Source of the DNA: Burhinus oedicnemus
Taxonomy: Eukaryota; Chordata; Aves; Charadriiformes; Burhinidae
Assembly: GCA_008921705.1 (NCBI GenBank)
Contig: VFFE01007836.1
Location: forward strand, 1,165,602-1,229,601
DNA length: 64,000 bases
Reading direction: 5' to 3'
Part shown: positions 37,150 through 49,210 of the stretch, piece after piece
Layout: each line of letters opens with the position of its first letter
Position numbering within the stretch: the first letter of the stretch is position 1
Translations under genes and position numbers: made by a program
The notes under the pieces: model-generated
Told to the model about the DNA's origin: nothing
The model's database searches: none
Seen by the model: the letters and a program-made list of their open reading frames with translations, nothing else

Positions 37150-38910
37150 TCATAGAATTGTAGAATGGTTTGGGTTGAAAGGGACCTTAAAAATCACCTA
37201 GTTCCAACCCCCCTGCCATAGGCAGGGACACCTCCCACTAGAGCAGGTTACTCAAAGCCCCATCCAACCTGACCTTGAACACTTCCAGGGATGGGGCCTC
37301 CACAGCTTCCTTGGGCAACCTGTTCCAGTGCCTCACCACCCTCAGAGTGAAAAATTTCTTCCTAATATCTATTCTAAATCTACCCTCTTCCAGCTTGAAG
37401 CCATTACCCCTCATCCTATCACTACATGCCCTTGTAAAAAGACCCTCTCCAGCTTTCTTGTAGGCTCCCTTTAGGCACTGGAAGGCTGCTGTAAGGCCTT
37501 CCTGGAGCTTTCTCTTCTCCAGGCTGAACAACCCCAACTCTCTCAGCCTGTCCTCACAGCAGAGGTGCTCCAGCCCTCTGATCATTTTTGTGGCCCTCCT
37601 CTGGACCCACTCCAATAGGTCTGTGTCCTTCTTATGTTGGAGGCTCCAGAGCTGGACACAGTATTCCAGGTGGGGTCTCACGAGAGCGGAGTAGAGGAAC
37701 AGAATCACCTACCTCAACCTGCTGGCAATGCTTCTGTTGATGCAGCCCAGGATACGGTTGGCAAGCGTACACTGCCAGCTCATGTTGAGCTTCTCATCCA
37801 CCAACACCCGCAAGCCCTTCTGCTCAGGGCTGCTCTCAATCTGTTCTCCGCCCAGCCTGTATTTGTGCATGGGATTGCCCTGGCCCACATACAGAACCTT
37901 GCACTTGGCCTTGTTGAACTTAATGAAGTTGGCACAGGCCCACCTCTCAAGCCTGTCCAGGTCCCTCTGGATGGCATCCCTTCCCTCCAGCGCGTCGACT
38001 GCTCCACACAGCTTGGTGTTGTCGGCAAACTTGCTGAGGGTGCACTCAATCCCAACGTCCATGTTGCCAACAAAGATGTTAAATAATACTGGTCCCAGTA
38101 CCGACCCCTGAGGAACACTACTCGTCACTGCTCACCATTTGCACATTGAGCCGTTGACCGCAACTCTTCTGAGTGCAACCGTCCAGCCAGTTCCTTATCC
38201 ACCGAGTGGTCCATTGGTCAAATCCATGTCTCTCCAATTTGGAGACCAGGATGTCATGCGAGAACAGTGTCAAATGCCTTGCACAAGTCTAGGTAGATGA
38301 CATCTGTTGCTCTCCCCTTATCCACCAATGCTGTAATCTCATCGTAGAAGGCCACCAAATTTGTTAGACGTGATTTGCCCTGAGTAAAGCCATGTTGGCT
38401 GTCACCGGTCACCTTGTTTTCCATGTGCCTTAGCAGAGTTTCCAGGAGGATGTGCTCCATGATCTTGCCAGGCACAGAGGTGAGACTGACCAGCCTGTAG
38501 TTCCCTGGGTCTTCTTTTTTTCCCTTTTTAAAAATGGGGGTTATGTTTCCCCTTTTGCAGTCAGTGGGAACTTCACCAGACTGCCACAACTTCTCAGATA
38601 TGATGGATAGTGGCTTGGCGACTTCATCCGCCAGTTCTGTCAGGACCCGTGGATGAATCTCATCAGGCCCCATGGACTTGTGCACCTTCAGGTTCCTTAG
38701 CTGGTCTTGGACCTGTTGTTCTACAGTGGTTGGTACCTCGTTCTCCCAGTTCCTGCCAATTTGGGCGGTGTGGTTAGAGCCTTTACCAGTGAAGACTGAG
38801 GCAAAAAACTTGTTGAGTACCTCCACCTTGTCCATGCCCTGGGTGACCAGGTCTCCTGTTTCCTTCCTGAGTGGGCCCATGTCTTCCCTAGTCTTCCTTT
38901 TGTCACTGAA
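37150..38910 (-). mobile_element. CR1 LINE, about 1.8 kb, 5'-truncated, broken ORF2
   Basis: The 3' end is at 37150 (inverted tcatagaattgtagaatgg). On the minus strand the reverse-transcriptase ORF is readable in three blocks: 38910-38254 ([32 protein letters not shown]), 38128-37709 ([31 protein letters not shown]) and 37708-37238 ([34 protein letters not shown]). Frameshifts near 38253 and an in-frame stop around 38130 separate the first two. The usual catalytic F/YADD is FADN, so the copy is inactive. It lies just upstream of the first visible SPATA1 exon. Confidence 0.95.
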
Positions 38911-39369
38911 ATGTATCCATGAATTTAGAGTGCCCAGTGTAAAACACCCGAAGCTGGATATTTTGAGAATGTTTAGCCCCATACATTCAAACCACAACTA
39001 TGTTCAATTAGGTTCCCAATTAACTTCACCATACTCAGTATCATTCTAGATGTCAGATTCCAGATAGCTCAAGTTCAGCACCCAGCAAATAAGGAATGCG
39101 GACTCAGTGTCTGTCCATAAAATTAAGTTAAACTTTGTTATACTACAGGTGAATAAGGAGACTGAATGAAATTTTCATAGTCAGTTTTCATTCTGTAATG
39201 CCCTGGCTTTTGAGAGTTTCTTTATGATCTTGTGTAAAAAGTCCTAAGGTTTAAAAAAGCAAACAATGGTAAAAAAAGCAAAGGCCTCTCTGAATAGCAG
39301 CTTTCTCTTCCAGAGTATTGACATCCCCACCCCCAACAGGTATCACACCAGAACTTGTGAGACTGCATT

Positions 39370-39860
39370 CTGTTACCTCATCTAGGTCATTAACAAGGAC
39401 ATTAAGAGCTTTGGCCCCTGTATGGGTCCCTGAGGAACACCACTAGTAACCAGCCACCTTTTTGGTGGACTTTGCGCTGCTGATCAACACCCATAGTACT
39501 CTACAGCCCAGCCGATTATCCACCCAACTTGTGGTACATTTTCCACTCTGTATTTCCCCAATTTGACTGTGAGGGTACTGTGGGAGACAATGTTGAAGGC
39601 CTCCCTAAAGTCAAGGTAAATGGCACACACTGCTCTTCCTCCTCTGCTGAGCCACTCTTCCCATCAAAGGTTTGCTGTGGTAAATCCATGTATATCAGCT
39701 GTTCTCAGTCACCTGTGTGTCCCTCAGGTGCTTGGAAATGTCTTCCAGGCGTATTTGCTCCACAATCATCCTGGGGACAGAGCTGAGACTGACAGACCTG
39801 TAGTTCCCTGGCTCTTCCATCCTGCCCTTCTTGAAGTTGCAGCTACTCAGCTTAGTGTAA
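39370..39860 (-). mobile_element. Older diverged CR1 fragment
   Basis: Phrases such as ctcatctaggtcattaacaa, ccctgaggaacaccactagt and agtcaaggtaaatggc match the inverted CR1 reverse-transcriptase region. It is far more decayed than its neighbour at 37150-38910 and overlaps the same part of ORF2, so it is a separate, older insertion. Confidence 0.85.
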
Positions 39861-40539
39861 CCCCCTTGCTATACTGTGCGAAGAGCAGTGATTACCGATG
39901 CGTTTATATAGTCTGTGTCTAGCATCTCAGAACGTGTATGTATGTGCGTGTGAGAAAGAAGTCAAGCATTTGGAAGCCTGAGAGAGCAAAACTTAAATAA
40001 TGTAAGGAAAAATGAACCAAAGGAGAGCATTTAAAAAAGAAGGTATTTTATGTGGTATTCTTGCAAAAGATCTTGCAAATGTATTATTTAAAAATTATGG
40101 AAATTCCATAGTCTGCTGCATGTGAGTGTCCAGTTTTAAAGCTTATTAGAGTTTAAAAAAATGACTTTACAGCTGCTTTATGTATGGATGTCAACACAAT
40201 CTTAAACGTGTAGTTATAACCGACATTACAATAATTCCTTCCCAGAGGACCTATCAAGGTGGCATAGCTGGCCATTATCTTAATCTGGGCAGATCAGCGT
40301 GATGAATACTGGGCGTTTGATTTCCTGTAAGTCTGTCAGCACTTCTGGTTAGTTAGTAGATTAAAACTACTAGATAATGCATTCATTGTATGTAAGCTGA
40401 AAAAAAACCATAAAGGAGTTTGCTGGAGCTTCGGGTGCCTAGTGCAGAAAACTGGAATACTTCCCCAAATAGAAATTCTATAAACAAGAAAATTGTAATT
40501 TGATACATTTAGACCTTTTGAGACATTTATGCAATAGCT

Positions 40540-40644
40540 ACTCATGGCAAAGTACTGAAGAAGCATCTGCTGTTTCCAGCCTGGTATTTTGGTGAATTCA
40601 TTTTGCTGCTTCTGGAGATCACTATCCTTTTCTAAAGAATTGTC
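40540..40644 (-). other. Exon-like island (minus), unknown gene
   Basis: After a ttccgttttatag acceptor (AG at 40646-40645) the minus strand is open for over 80 codons. It starts DNSLEKDSDLQKQQNEFTKI and then PGWKQQMLLQ, a charged, Gln/Lys-rich peptide. IPxWKxxxL-like motifs occur in espin-type actin-binding proteins, which is only a loose resemblance. No convincing donor follows, so it would be a terminal exon or chance. Confidence 0.3.
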
Positions 40645-41337
40645 CTATAAAACGGAACATAGTCAATGGCAACATTTCATCAACTTTGTGGGTATGTAGA
40701 AACACTTGTGTTTCTTGGGGGGTGTGGTCCTCTTTGTAGGAAGTAATACTAGTCTCTTCCTGCTAGCAGCAATTACACATAGCTTGGGCTACCTTAATAA
40801 AACATTCCTTCATGTACTGAAGAAGAAAGAGTTTATCCAGCATTAGAATATGACTCATTTCTAGCCAGATATTTTTCAGAATATGCTACCTTGTGTTTTC
40901 ATTTTATTTATTGACTTCCTGTTATTTTATATTGAGGCATATTTAAGCTCTCGTGGAACAATTTCTCTGTGATAGATAACCCTTGGTATAGCAAATAATT
41001 TTGCTTCTTTTTCTGTTTGCAGGTTGCCCACAGATACCTAAGAATTTTCTCCTTGTCCTAAATTATTGCAACATAATTTGTAGGTGTTACTGTAGAAATA
41101 AGGTAACTATATTGTTACAGAGTAAAATACCTCAAGTGAAACTGTTGTTCCCCTTGCAGATCACTCTCAACTCCATGGTATCAACACATGTTATCAACAA
41201 TTAAGCAAAGTATGATGCTTAAATATTCTATTTTAATACATTTCAGTGTCTGACTATTTTACTCTTTAGCTCGTAGTAGATACTTTACATTTTAAATTGG
41301 GAAAAAAATAGTCAGGACTGTTTTCTACTTGGCATTA

Positions 41338-41692
41338 TTACAGAGAAGAGGAGGCTGAGGGGAGACCTTATCGCTCTCTACAACTATCTGAAAGGAGGTT
41401 GTAGAGAGGTGGGGGTCAATCTCTTCTCCCAAGTAACAAGCGATAGGACAAGAGGAGGGGGAGGTTTAGATTGGATATTAGGAAAAATTTCTTCACCGAA
41501 GGGGTATCAAACATTGGAACAGGCTGCTCAGGGAAGTGGTGGAATCACCATCCCTGGAGGTATTTAAAAGACAGGTAGACATGGTGTGAAGGGACGTGGT
41601 TTAGTGGTGGTTTTGGCAGTGTTAGGTTTATGGTTGGACTCAATGATCTTAAAGGTCTCTACCAACCTAGGTGATTCTATGATTCTATGATT
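41338..41692 (+). mobile_element. CR1 3' end, + orientation
   Basis: Starts in agaagaggaggctgagggga and runs through ggaacaggctgctcagggaa, ggttggactcaatgatctt and the terminal gattctatgattctatga. 5'-truncated, well preserved, hence relatively young. Confidence 0.95.
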
Positions 41693-42114
41693 AATACATC
41701 AGAAGTATTTATAAATGGCCAGTAATATCTATTAGTTAGTTTTAAAATTTGTAAAGTAGTATTTGCATAAGAAACAGAAGTGATGTATGATAAGGATTTA
41801 TTCCACAGTGTTACCAGAATCTTTGGTAAGATGATCTAACTTGAACAATGTGTATTTTAATATAGTTAAGTGCAGGCTAGTATTTCTAGGAAAGAAAAAG
41901 GTAAATCAGTTATCTGATGGAGGACTCCATTATGAAAAGCAGTGATACAGAAAAGCAATTTAGAGCACACAGAAACGCTACCCTTGTGGGTAAATGTGGG
42001 AGCACACTGTAGCAATAGGGATTTTGTTGGTGGAGCAGTATGTCTTGGCCTGATACCGAGACAAAAATTGAGAATCTAGTTAAGCAGAACTATATGGTTG
42101 ATTTGGGGTCTAGA

Positions 42115-42190
42115 AACCCTTCTTACAGAAGAGACTTAAAAAGCTTAATCTCTTTAGCCCATCAATGACTCATATAAGAGCTAAGTCACC
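42115..42190 (+). mobile_element. Possible ancient CR1 scrap
   Basis: agagacttaaaaagcttaat followed by ctctttagcccatca resembles a conserved stretch of old CR1 3' regions. Very short and uncertain. Confidence 0.4.
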
Positions 42191-42678
42191 TGGAGTTACA
42201 TAACTAAACAGAATAATTGTAATAGAAATCTTCAGTTTAGCAGACAAATCTTTTAAAAGATGTAGTGTTCAAAAGCTGAGCTGAGACATTTTTTGATTAA
42301 AAAACAAAACAAGAACAAACAAACAAAACCCTTAGACTAACTAAGCCTTGGAAAAAAATTAGATAGGTAGGCCTGTGAAGTATTCCTTGTCACCTGAAAT
42401 CTTTAAATCAAGAAGGTGGATTTTTTCCAGAGGAAGTGTTCTAGCTCCACCAGAAGTTATGTAGACATCACTTGATTTAATTGTCACCTGTACTGTGCAA
42501 AAGGTCGGGCTGGCGAATCACAGTGCTTTCTTCTGGTCTGAAAACCTGTGATGCTATGAAACATCAAAATGGAGAAAAAAAACTCTTTAAAATGTTATAT
42601 AAGAATTTTAGAATATCTGCCATAATATTCATACAGTATGTGGTTAGAGACTGCAATGAATGGATTTTTTAAAATAAT

Positions 42679-42890
42679 TTAACAGACATTTTTAGGTATA
42701 TTACAGGGGTTTTTTCCTTTTTGTATTGCTAATTTTTGATGAATAGTCACTAGAATTGCAGTATCTCTTTTATTTAAGGCTACCCAGCCCCTTTCCCCTG
42801 GTAAGATTCTGTTTCCTTTCTTTATTGGTTTATCAGATCTTTTAAGACTGATGATATTTCCATGCTGGGTGTTCAACTCAGGATAACTTT
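42679..42890 (-). other. Exon-like island (minus) ending in a stop
   Basis: Acceptor tatgctttccag (AG at 42892-42891), then an open frame to TAA at 42679-42681. It begins SYPELNTQHGNIISLKRSDK and includes PGERGWVALNKRDTAIL. Composition is protein-like. I do not recognise the family. It could be a terminal coding exon of an unannotated gene, or chance. Confidence 0.3.
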
Positions 42891-44429
42891 CTGGAAAGCA
42901 TATTTCTATATTTGGTAATGAACATAAACAACATCAAAAGCAAAATTACTAAAGCTAATAAAAACAAATACTAATCCAAGAAGTAGTTCCAAAATATTAG
43001 ACAGGTTGGTGGAGATTTACTAGGAGATTTCCTTCTCTTTTATATTATAAAGTCTCAGTGGCAAAACTTTTTTTCTTATGTGTTGATAAAATATGAACAC
43101 GCTTTTGGACGTTTATAAGTGCTAATCACAAAATAACAAAGGTAATGAACATTCTAAGACATTTAGCTGGCAAGACATAATAATGCCAGTGTCAGATAAC
43201 TTCTTTTTTCCAGTATGCATATGTAGCTCTTATTAATGAAACTCAAGCTGCACCTAATTACTAGTAACAGAAAATCACTGGCATTTACCTCCCACGTACA
43301 GAGCCACACCTTGCCCTCCAGGAAATCCAGAGAGCTTCCCAAGAACTATCCCTAGCTCTGGCCTAGATTTCAGCCTCTTTTACAGCAATTTACAGTAGAA
43401 GCTTAGCAGAGCCAATCCTGTCTGGTGCACAGGGTTTGACTGAGTGAAGAAATGAAACCCATGAAGAAATCTGGTCTTAAGTTAGACCTTTTATTACAGT
43501 CGCTCTTTTGCTTGGTCTACATGGTTCAGCAAGTTTGGTGCTCTACCCAACACAGACTGATGCCAAAGACTACCTCTATTCCCTATAGTAAGAGACAGAG
43601 GACAGAATCAAAAGCACAATTTCAGTAAAAGTTACTGTAAAAGATGACAAGGAAGAATTAGCTAAGTTAATATTTTCCTTTGTCTATATTTCCAATTTGA
43701 TCATATTTTCCTCCTGCTTGGGAAAATATTTTATTTCCTAAGTTTGTGTGGGATTATTTATGAAAGAGAAGGCACAACGTGGTTACCTTTCACAGAAAAG
43801 GGTTAGGCTAAACGGTTCAAGCTCTATTCTTTTATTTCACCAGGAGAGATTTAAATGCATCTGAAAAGAAATTACAGCATTTAGTCTGATACCAGGATTG
43901 TATCCCTCAGCTGACAATGCATCTGGTCACAGCTTCTGGAATTTAACTTCAAATGTAAATGTGCAGTACTAATGTCAGCATGGGATTCAGCAGACTTGTC
44001 CTGCCCTGAGTTTCATTCCTCACAAATACTTTATGGGTAACTTCTGATACTTCCCTTTGTGCCTTTTTCTTCTACAAAATCAGCATGAAAGCATTTTTGC
44101 CTTGGAGGCATAAAAAAGCATAACATATTCTAGAAAGAAGAGCAAGGGCCCAGCAAATCTCATAGGGAATGCTCTCTTGGGAAGCAAGGTCACTGAAAAG
44201 GAGTTGGAGACTAATAGACCACAGTCACTACTTCTCTGCCATGGTGACTAGAATAGGGAATCTAACTCTTGATTGCCCAAGTAAGTAAATATTGAGAAAG
44301 AATAGAGACGTATAACTTCCTCTGTATCTGGCACTGACGCAAGGCAAATTGGAATGTTGTACATGGGGTTTGTGTCCTAAATTCAAAAAGAGTGATGAAA
44401 AATTAGAGGGATTTCATAGAATAGACATG

Positions 44430-44822
44430 AGACATGATTAAAGGATTAGGATACTCTCCTTCTAATGTGGGGCTCAAGGAGTTCCACCTATTTAGCTTAT
44501 CAAAGAGAAAGTTAATGGGGGCCCTTTACGTACCTTTCTATGTAGTAAATATCCATTTAAAAACACATGGCTTAGCTCTAGCAGACAAAGATCCAAGACT
44601 TGCAATCTTCATTTATAGTTACCGATAATTAACCATTGAGAGGGTACCAAGAATTATGGTAACTTTTCTGTTGATATTTATATCAAGATGTGATGTTTCC
44701 CCCTTAAAATGACACAATCTAGTTCAGACAGGAACTAGTTCAGGGAAATCTGTTCTCCATTATACAGCAAGTCAGACTAGAAGATCACACAGGTCACTTC
44801 AGGCTTTCTAATCTGTTAATTA
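44430..44822 (+). mobile_element. Ancient CR1 3' region
   Basis: Contains ttccacctatttagcttatc, an aaacacatggcttagc segment and, near the end, gcaagtcagactagaagatc followed by a CTTCAGGC-like tail. This is the order seen in old avian/reptilian CR1 copies. Strongly decayed. Confidence 0.7.
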
Positions 44823-47800
44823 AATAGTTTATATACATTCAGTGTAATTGGTTCTGTGATTGTTAATAAACAGTATTTTTAATGTTTCATGTTTGACTGC
44901 AGCCTCACCTAATCTCAATTATTTCTTACTGTATGTGGGTGGTGGGACTTTGTCATCCTACCAGCACCTCCACCTTCATCCCTAAGGGTTGCATCATTAC
45001 CTTGTTACACAACCTGCAGGGTTGATATCGTTGATACGATGCCAACCACAGAATCGTTGAGAGATGGAGTGATGGCGTTGCTGGAGATCCCAACAAAACT
45101 GCTCTAGATCCTGCGCACAAGTTATTTGCCAAGACCAAGTTCTTTTGTATTTTTTTAAAACTTAACTAGAATATGCTGCTCAGAGGATTATAGTCTCTTT
45201 GAAGGTCTCTTGAGGATTTTTAGTGTGTCATTCTAGATTTTTTTTTATAACTAAACGTATAATTTTCCAGCTTTTATCCAGGCTGAGGCTGATATTTAAA
45301 ATTTTGTTCTCCCGTGTTCATTCAGCTGTATTTTGCTTGGTAGTCCTGGGAGCAGACTGCCACCCTGACAAGGACGAACATCACTGCATCCATTGGCCAT
45401 GTTGTTGTTTCTCTGGGCACCCCTCCAGCTTTGCATGGAGAGCAGTCCACGAGGAAGCAGTCCATCTTTTTGGTGACACAGTGATTTGCTTTCCTTTGGG
45501 CCCAAGATTTTTCATTCTACTATGCTTGTTGGCAGAAATGAAATAAGGTAATTTTGTTGTTTCAGGTGAGATGTCAGTCTGGTACCCTCACCTACTGGCC
45601 GTATTTCTCAGTATTATCCTGCCTTAGGAAGAGGCAGACACTCCACAACTCTATGCAGTTCTCAAAACTGAAAAGTGCTGTTCCCTTCATGTTTGCATTC
45701 GTAAATTGTTTCCATTTTTCTCAGTTCAAAAAGCAAGCTGCAGCAGATAATCCTCCTCACTCTTTTTGTTGTCGAGCATTTGGGTGCCAGTTAATCTCTT
45801 GTTAATTTCCTGAACCTGGTCTTTAAGTACTTCTTAGATTTCCAACAATTTTTAACAGTCCCTACCTAAAACTTCAATGCTACTGGATGTTCCAGTGTAT
45901 TCTCAAACCAAGCTTCCACTTACTGTGCTTTGGAAAACACATTACATATGTATAATACTAGCAGAAGATTGTGTGGCAGAAACCAAACTATGTACTTAGG
46001 GTGAAAAGCATTTCAACAGTTTTTAAGAAAATCTTTGTTACTAGGTAAAGGTTTAGCATGAAGCCAGGATAATCTTGTGGCTAATAATATATTAAACTCA
46101 GAAAAATTGTTTAGGAGCAGAACTTGCTATAGTATACCAGAAGGGAACCCACAGAAGGAAGGAAATGAATGGTTTTAGTCTGTTAATAGTAAATACTCTT
46201 TATCCCTCCACACATAGGCATATATCTTACTTGTACCACTACTACATATCCTAGACCATAATACTTCAGGGAGCTAAACATATAAAACTCCCATGATAGA
46301 ATTAAGTTCTGGGGTGGAGCTGGTTAGTGAGCAATAAATAGTACCAGAAGACTATACATTTAATAAAAAGGATTACAAACCAGGAAAAACCCTACCCGTT
46401 ATCTGAGAAAGCTGTAGGTTTTGTATACAAAATGAAAGATGGTCCAGTTATAAAGGATAGGCATACACAGGCCAAATCAACGTTGGACAGGCAAATGTAG
46501 TTCTATATTTCCTCACTTTTGAATGCTTTATTTTACAGGATTAGAGCTCCAGTTTTAAGTTTCTCTTTATATATGGTATGATCATGCATCCATATACAAG
46601 ACATACTGGAATCCTTTTCAGTATTAAGCCATCTGGGATATGGTGCAATGTGAGTTTGGAGTAAAAGGAATCCAAATATCTGTTCTGGTAAGAGTACTTT
46701 CTTTTCAGTGCAAGAGTTTTTTTTTTAATAAGCCTAACGAATTAAAAAACACAAATGGGAGTTATGGTGAAGTAAGCTGGGGCATCTAATACCTGCAATG
46801 GAGGGAAATGGCTGAGCTGCGTGGAAAGCCAATCATTTGACAGAGTCTGGGACTTCTGCAGTGACAACCTCCTCCTGGGAGTATTTAAAACAGAAAATTC
46901 AAAGCAGTAACAGATACAAAACTGTATCAGCAATGAAATAGCATGGAGGGTTTTTCTTGAAGAACAAAAATGAGTTCTAATAGAGAATATCGGCAAAAAC
47001 TGTCTATGGGTGAAATATTTTAAAGGCTTATGCCTTTGAATGTATTAGGTCCAGTTTCCAAGGCTGTTGAGAATTTGCCAGTTGCATCATTTTCAGTTGT
47101 AATTATGAGAGATTACTGTCAGAAAAGCTGACTTTCATTTTTGAAGCCAAATCCTGAGAAGATGCTGGAAAACCAGGACTCACCCTCAGTGTTTCTGATC
47201 ATCCTTTAACAGTTTCTTCTGATGGAGTAATAGTGGTAACATAATAGCTTTGCTAGAGAGCTTTTGAAAACTGGTCTCTCAAGCTTAGAAAATCTGTGTG
47301 AAGAAAGTAATAGTTATCATTCAAACTTGACGCCAGACTCTAATTGTTACTTCAAACACAACAACAACACAGCATCAACAGGATTATTTTTTTTAAATCT
47401 CTTTGGTACACTGTAATAGCTACACCTACATCCTCTTAGAAGAAACATATTTCTCTTCTCCTGAATACTTTGCACAAATAGTATTAATTTGTGCACTGCA
47501 TTCATAAATTTGTCCAGAGTTTAGCTCTTCTAGTTTTTTAATCAGTTGATCTTATTGTCATGCTTCATACAATACTACATTTAAATTACACTAGACTTAC
47601 TTCAAAAGCTGCTAGCCCTTGAAATTTCCCTTGCTTAGGGAAGATACCGTGCTTATGGTATCCATGGTAAGGGCCATGGAGCTGCTCAGTTTCACTTTGC
47701 CTTTACCACATTGGTGTAACCAACGTAATAAAACTGGTTGTGCTCAACAGTGTTACATTTAAGAGTGTCACTTGATCCCACAGAGCACTAGGCTCATATA

Positions 47801-49171
47801 CCCAGCGAAGACAGAGACCATGAAATAAAACTTAGTTTCCTGTCTACAATACTGTGTTTCACTTTTATTGGACTATCTATCAAGCTGACAGTCATTTTAG
47901 TTGGACTACCAAGCTAAGCCCACAAACACATATAGCATTATTATACGATTTTCAAAGCAGCCAAACAACACACTTCATTCCTCATTTCTTAGACTGGCTG
48001 TGTACATGCTGATTGTTAAAAATGAGGGCACTGGAAACCAAAGGAATTTAGCATTAAAGAAATACTGCTTTTTACTGAAAAAAATATTGAAAGTATAACT
48101 TCTCTGTTCCTGCAGGATCCTGAGCAATGCTCGCTCTCTCAAAAAAACCCCCACAAACCCCCAACTGTATATTTGGACATACAATATTGGTCTGACTTGC
48201 AAAAAGCACAGGTTTTGAAATTTGCCTGTAGTTTTCCAGTAGAGGCACAGGCTTCCTTAAGAAATGTAATGTATGGAAAATATGCATGAACACGTATTTT
48301 GTAGTCATATTTGTGGCTTTCTTCAAGGTTGCCCATAGACCTCTCTACACCCAGGGAGTGAAAATCATTGCTGTATAGTACACAGACATATTAGTATATG
48401 GTAAAAATATTTTTTTAAGTGTTTTTTCTGAAAATGTTTGTAATTTTTTTCTTGATATAACCTACAATGGACTGGTGGTGCAGATCCCATATGAAATATA
48501 ATTTGAAATTAATGAGGAGGCCTTAGTTAGGGTACACACTCCCATGGAACATTTTCCTGAAACACCTACTATTATTTGGAATTTTGTTTATTTGAAAGGG
48601 TCTATGTTGTCAGGCTTATTTTGCTGACCAATAATGAAGGACAGAGGGGGACTTTTTCTTAAAGAGCTAAAATAGGACTATGAGTAGCTGCGTGTTTGTG
48701 GCACAGATGAACTCACCCATCAAGAGTGTAACAGCCTCTCCAGGTTGTACATTATGCACATTATCATACAGTGACTTGATACTGTGTGTTATTATGCAAT
48801 CCTGGGAATGGAAGAAGCATAAGGAGTCATCCAAAGGAAAGAGAGGGAAACTAATTCTGCTATTAGCAGAAGAATGGTACCTCTGTTCTTTTAATTTCCA
48901 CCTTTTAATTTAAGACCTACAGAGATGCTTTCCCATGTTGGTTTTTCACAGCATTTAGCACACAGAGTGCACCCAGGATGTGTTCTTAGTCCTCCAGGGA
49001 GATCTTGAATCTCCCTGGAGAAGAAAAGATTCTTTTCCATCAACACTGCTCATCTTCCTCAGTGCTAACAACACAAGGTAGGACTGAGGAGATACAGCTT
49101 TCAATCTTCATTCTGCCGGAGACAGGCTTTGAATGAATATCTTAAATTACTGAGATGTAAAAAAAAATTAC
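44823..49171. other. Gene-poor interval
   Basis: Apart from the exon-like island at 46793-46874 I see nothing I can support. There is no CpG island, tRNA-like fold or clear mobile element. Confidence 0.4.
46793..46874 (-). other. Exon-like island (minus), 82 nt
   Basis: Flanked by a cccag acceptor (AG at 46876-46875) and a TTGCAG|GTATTA donor. One frame reads RRLSLQKSQTLSNDWLSTQL then SHFPPLQ. A second frame is also open, which weakens it. No family recognised. Confidence 0.25.
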
Positions 49172-49210
49172 CTCTAAAGGTGGGGGTATCACTTCTTCCT
49201 GATTTGGACA
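49172..49210 (-). other. Exon-like island (minus), 39 nt
   Basis: Microexon-sized, between an actttcag acceptor and a TTAGAG|GTAATT donor. One frame reads CPNQEEVIPPPLE. Very short, so chance is likely. Confidence 0.2.

Noticed and set aside
37634..38111. Long + strand open frames in the CR1
   Set aside because: Antisense shadows of the CR1 reverse-transcriptase ORF on the minus strand.
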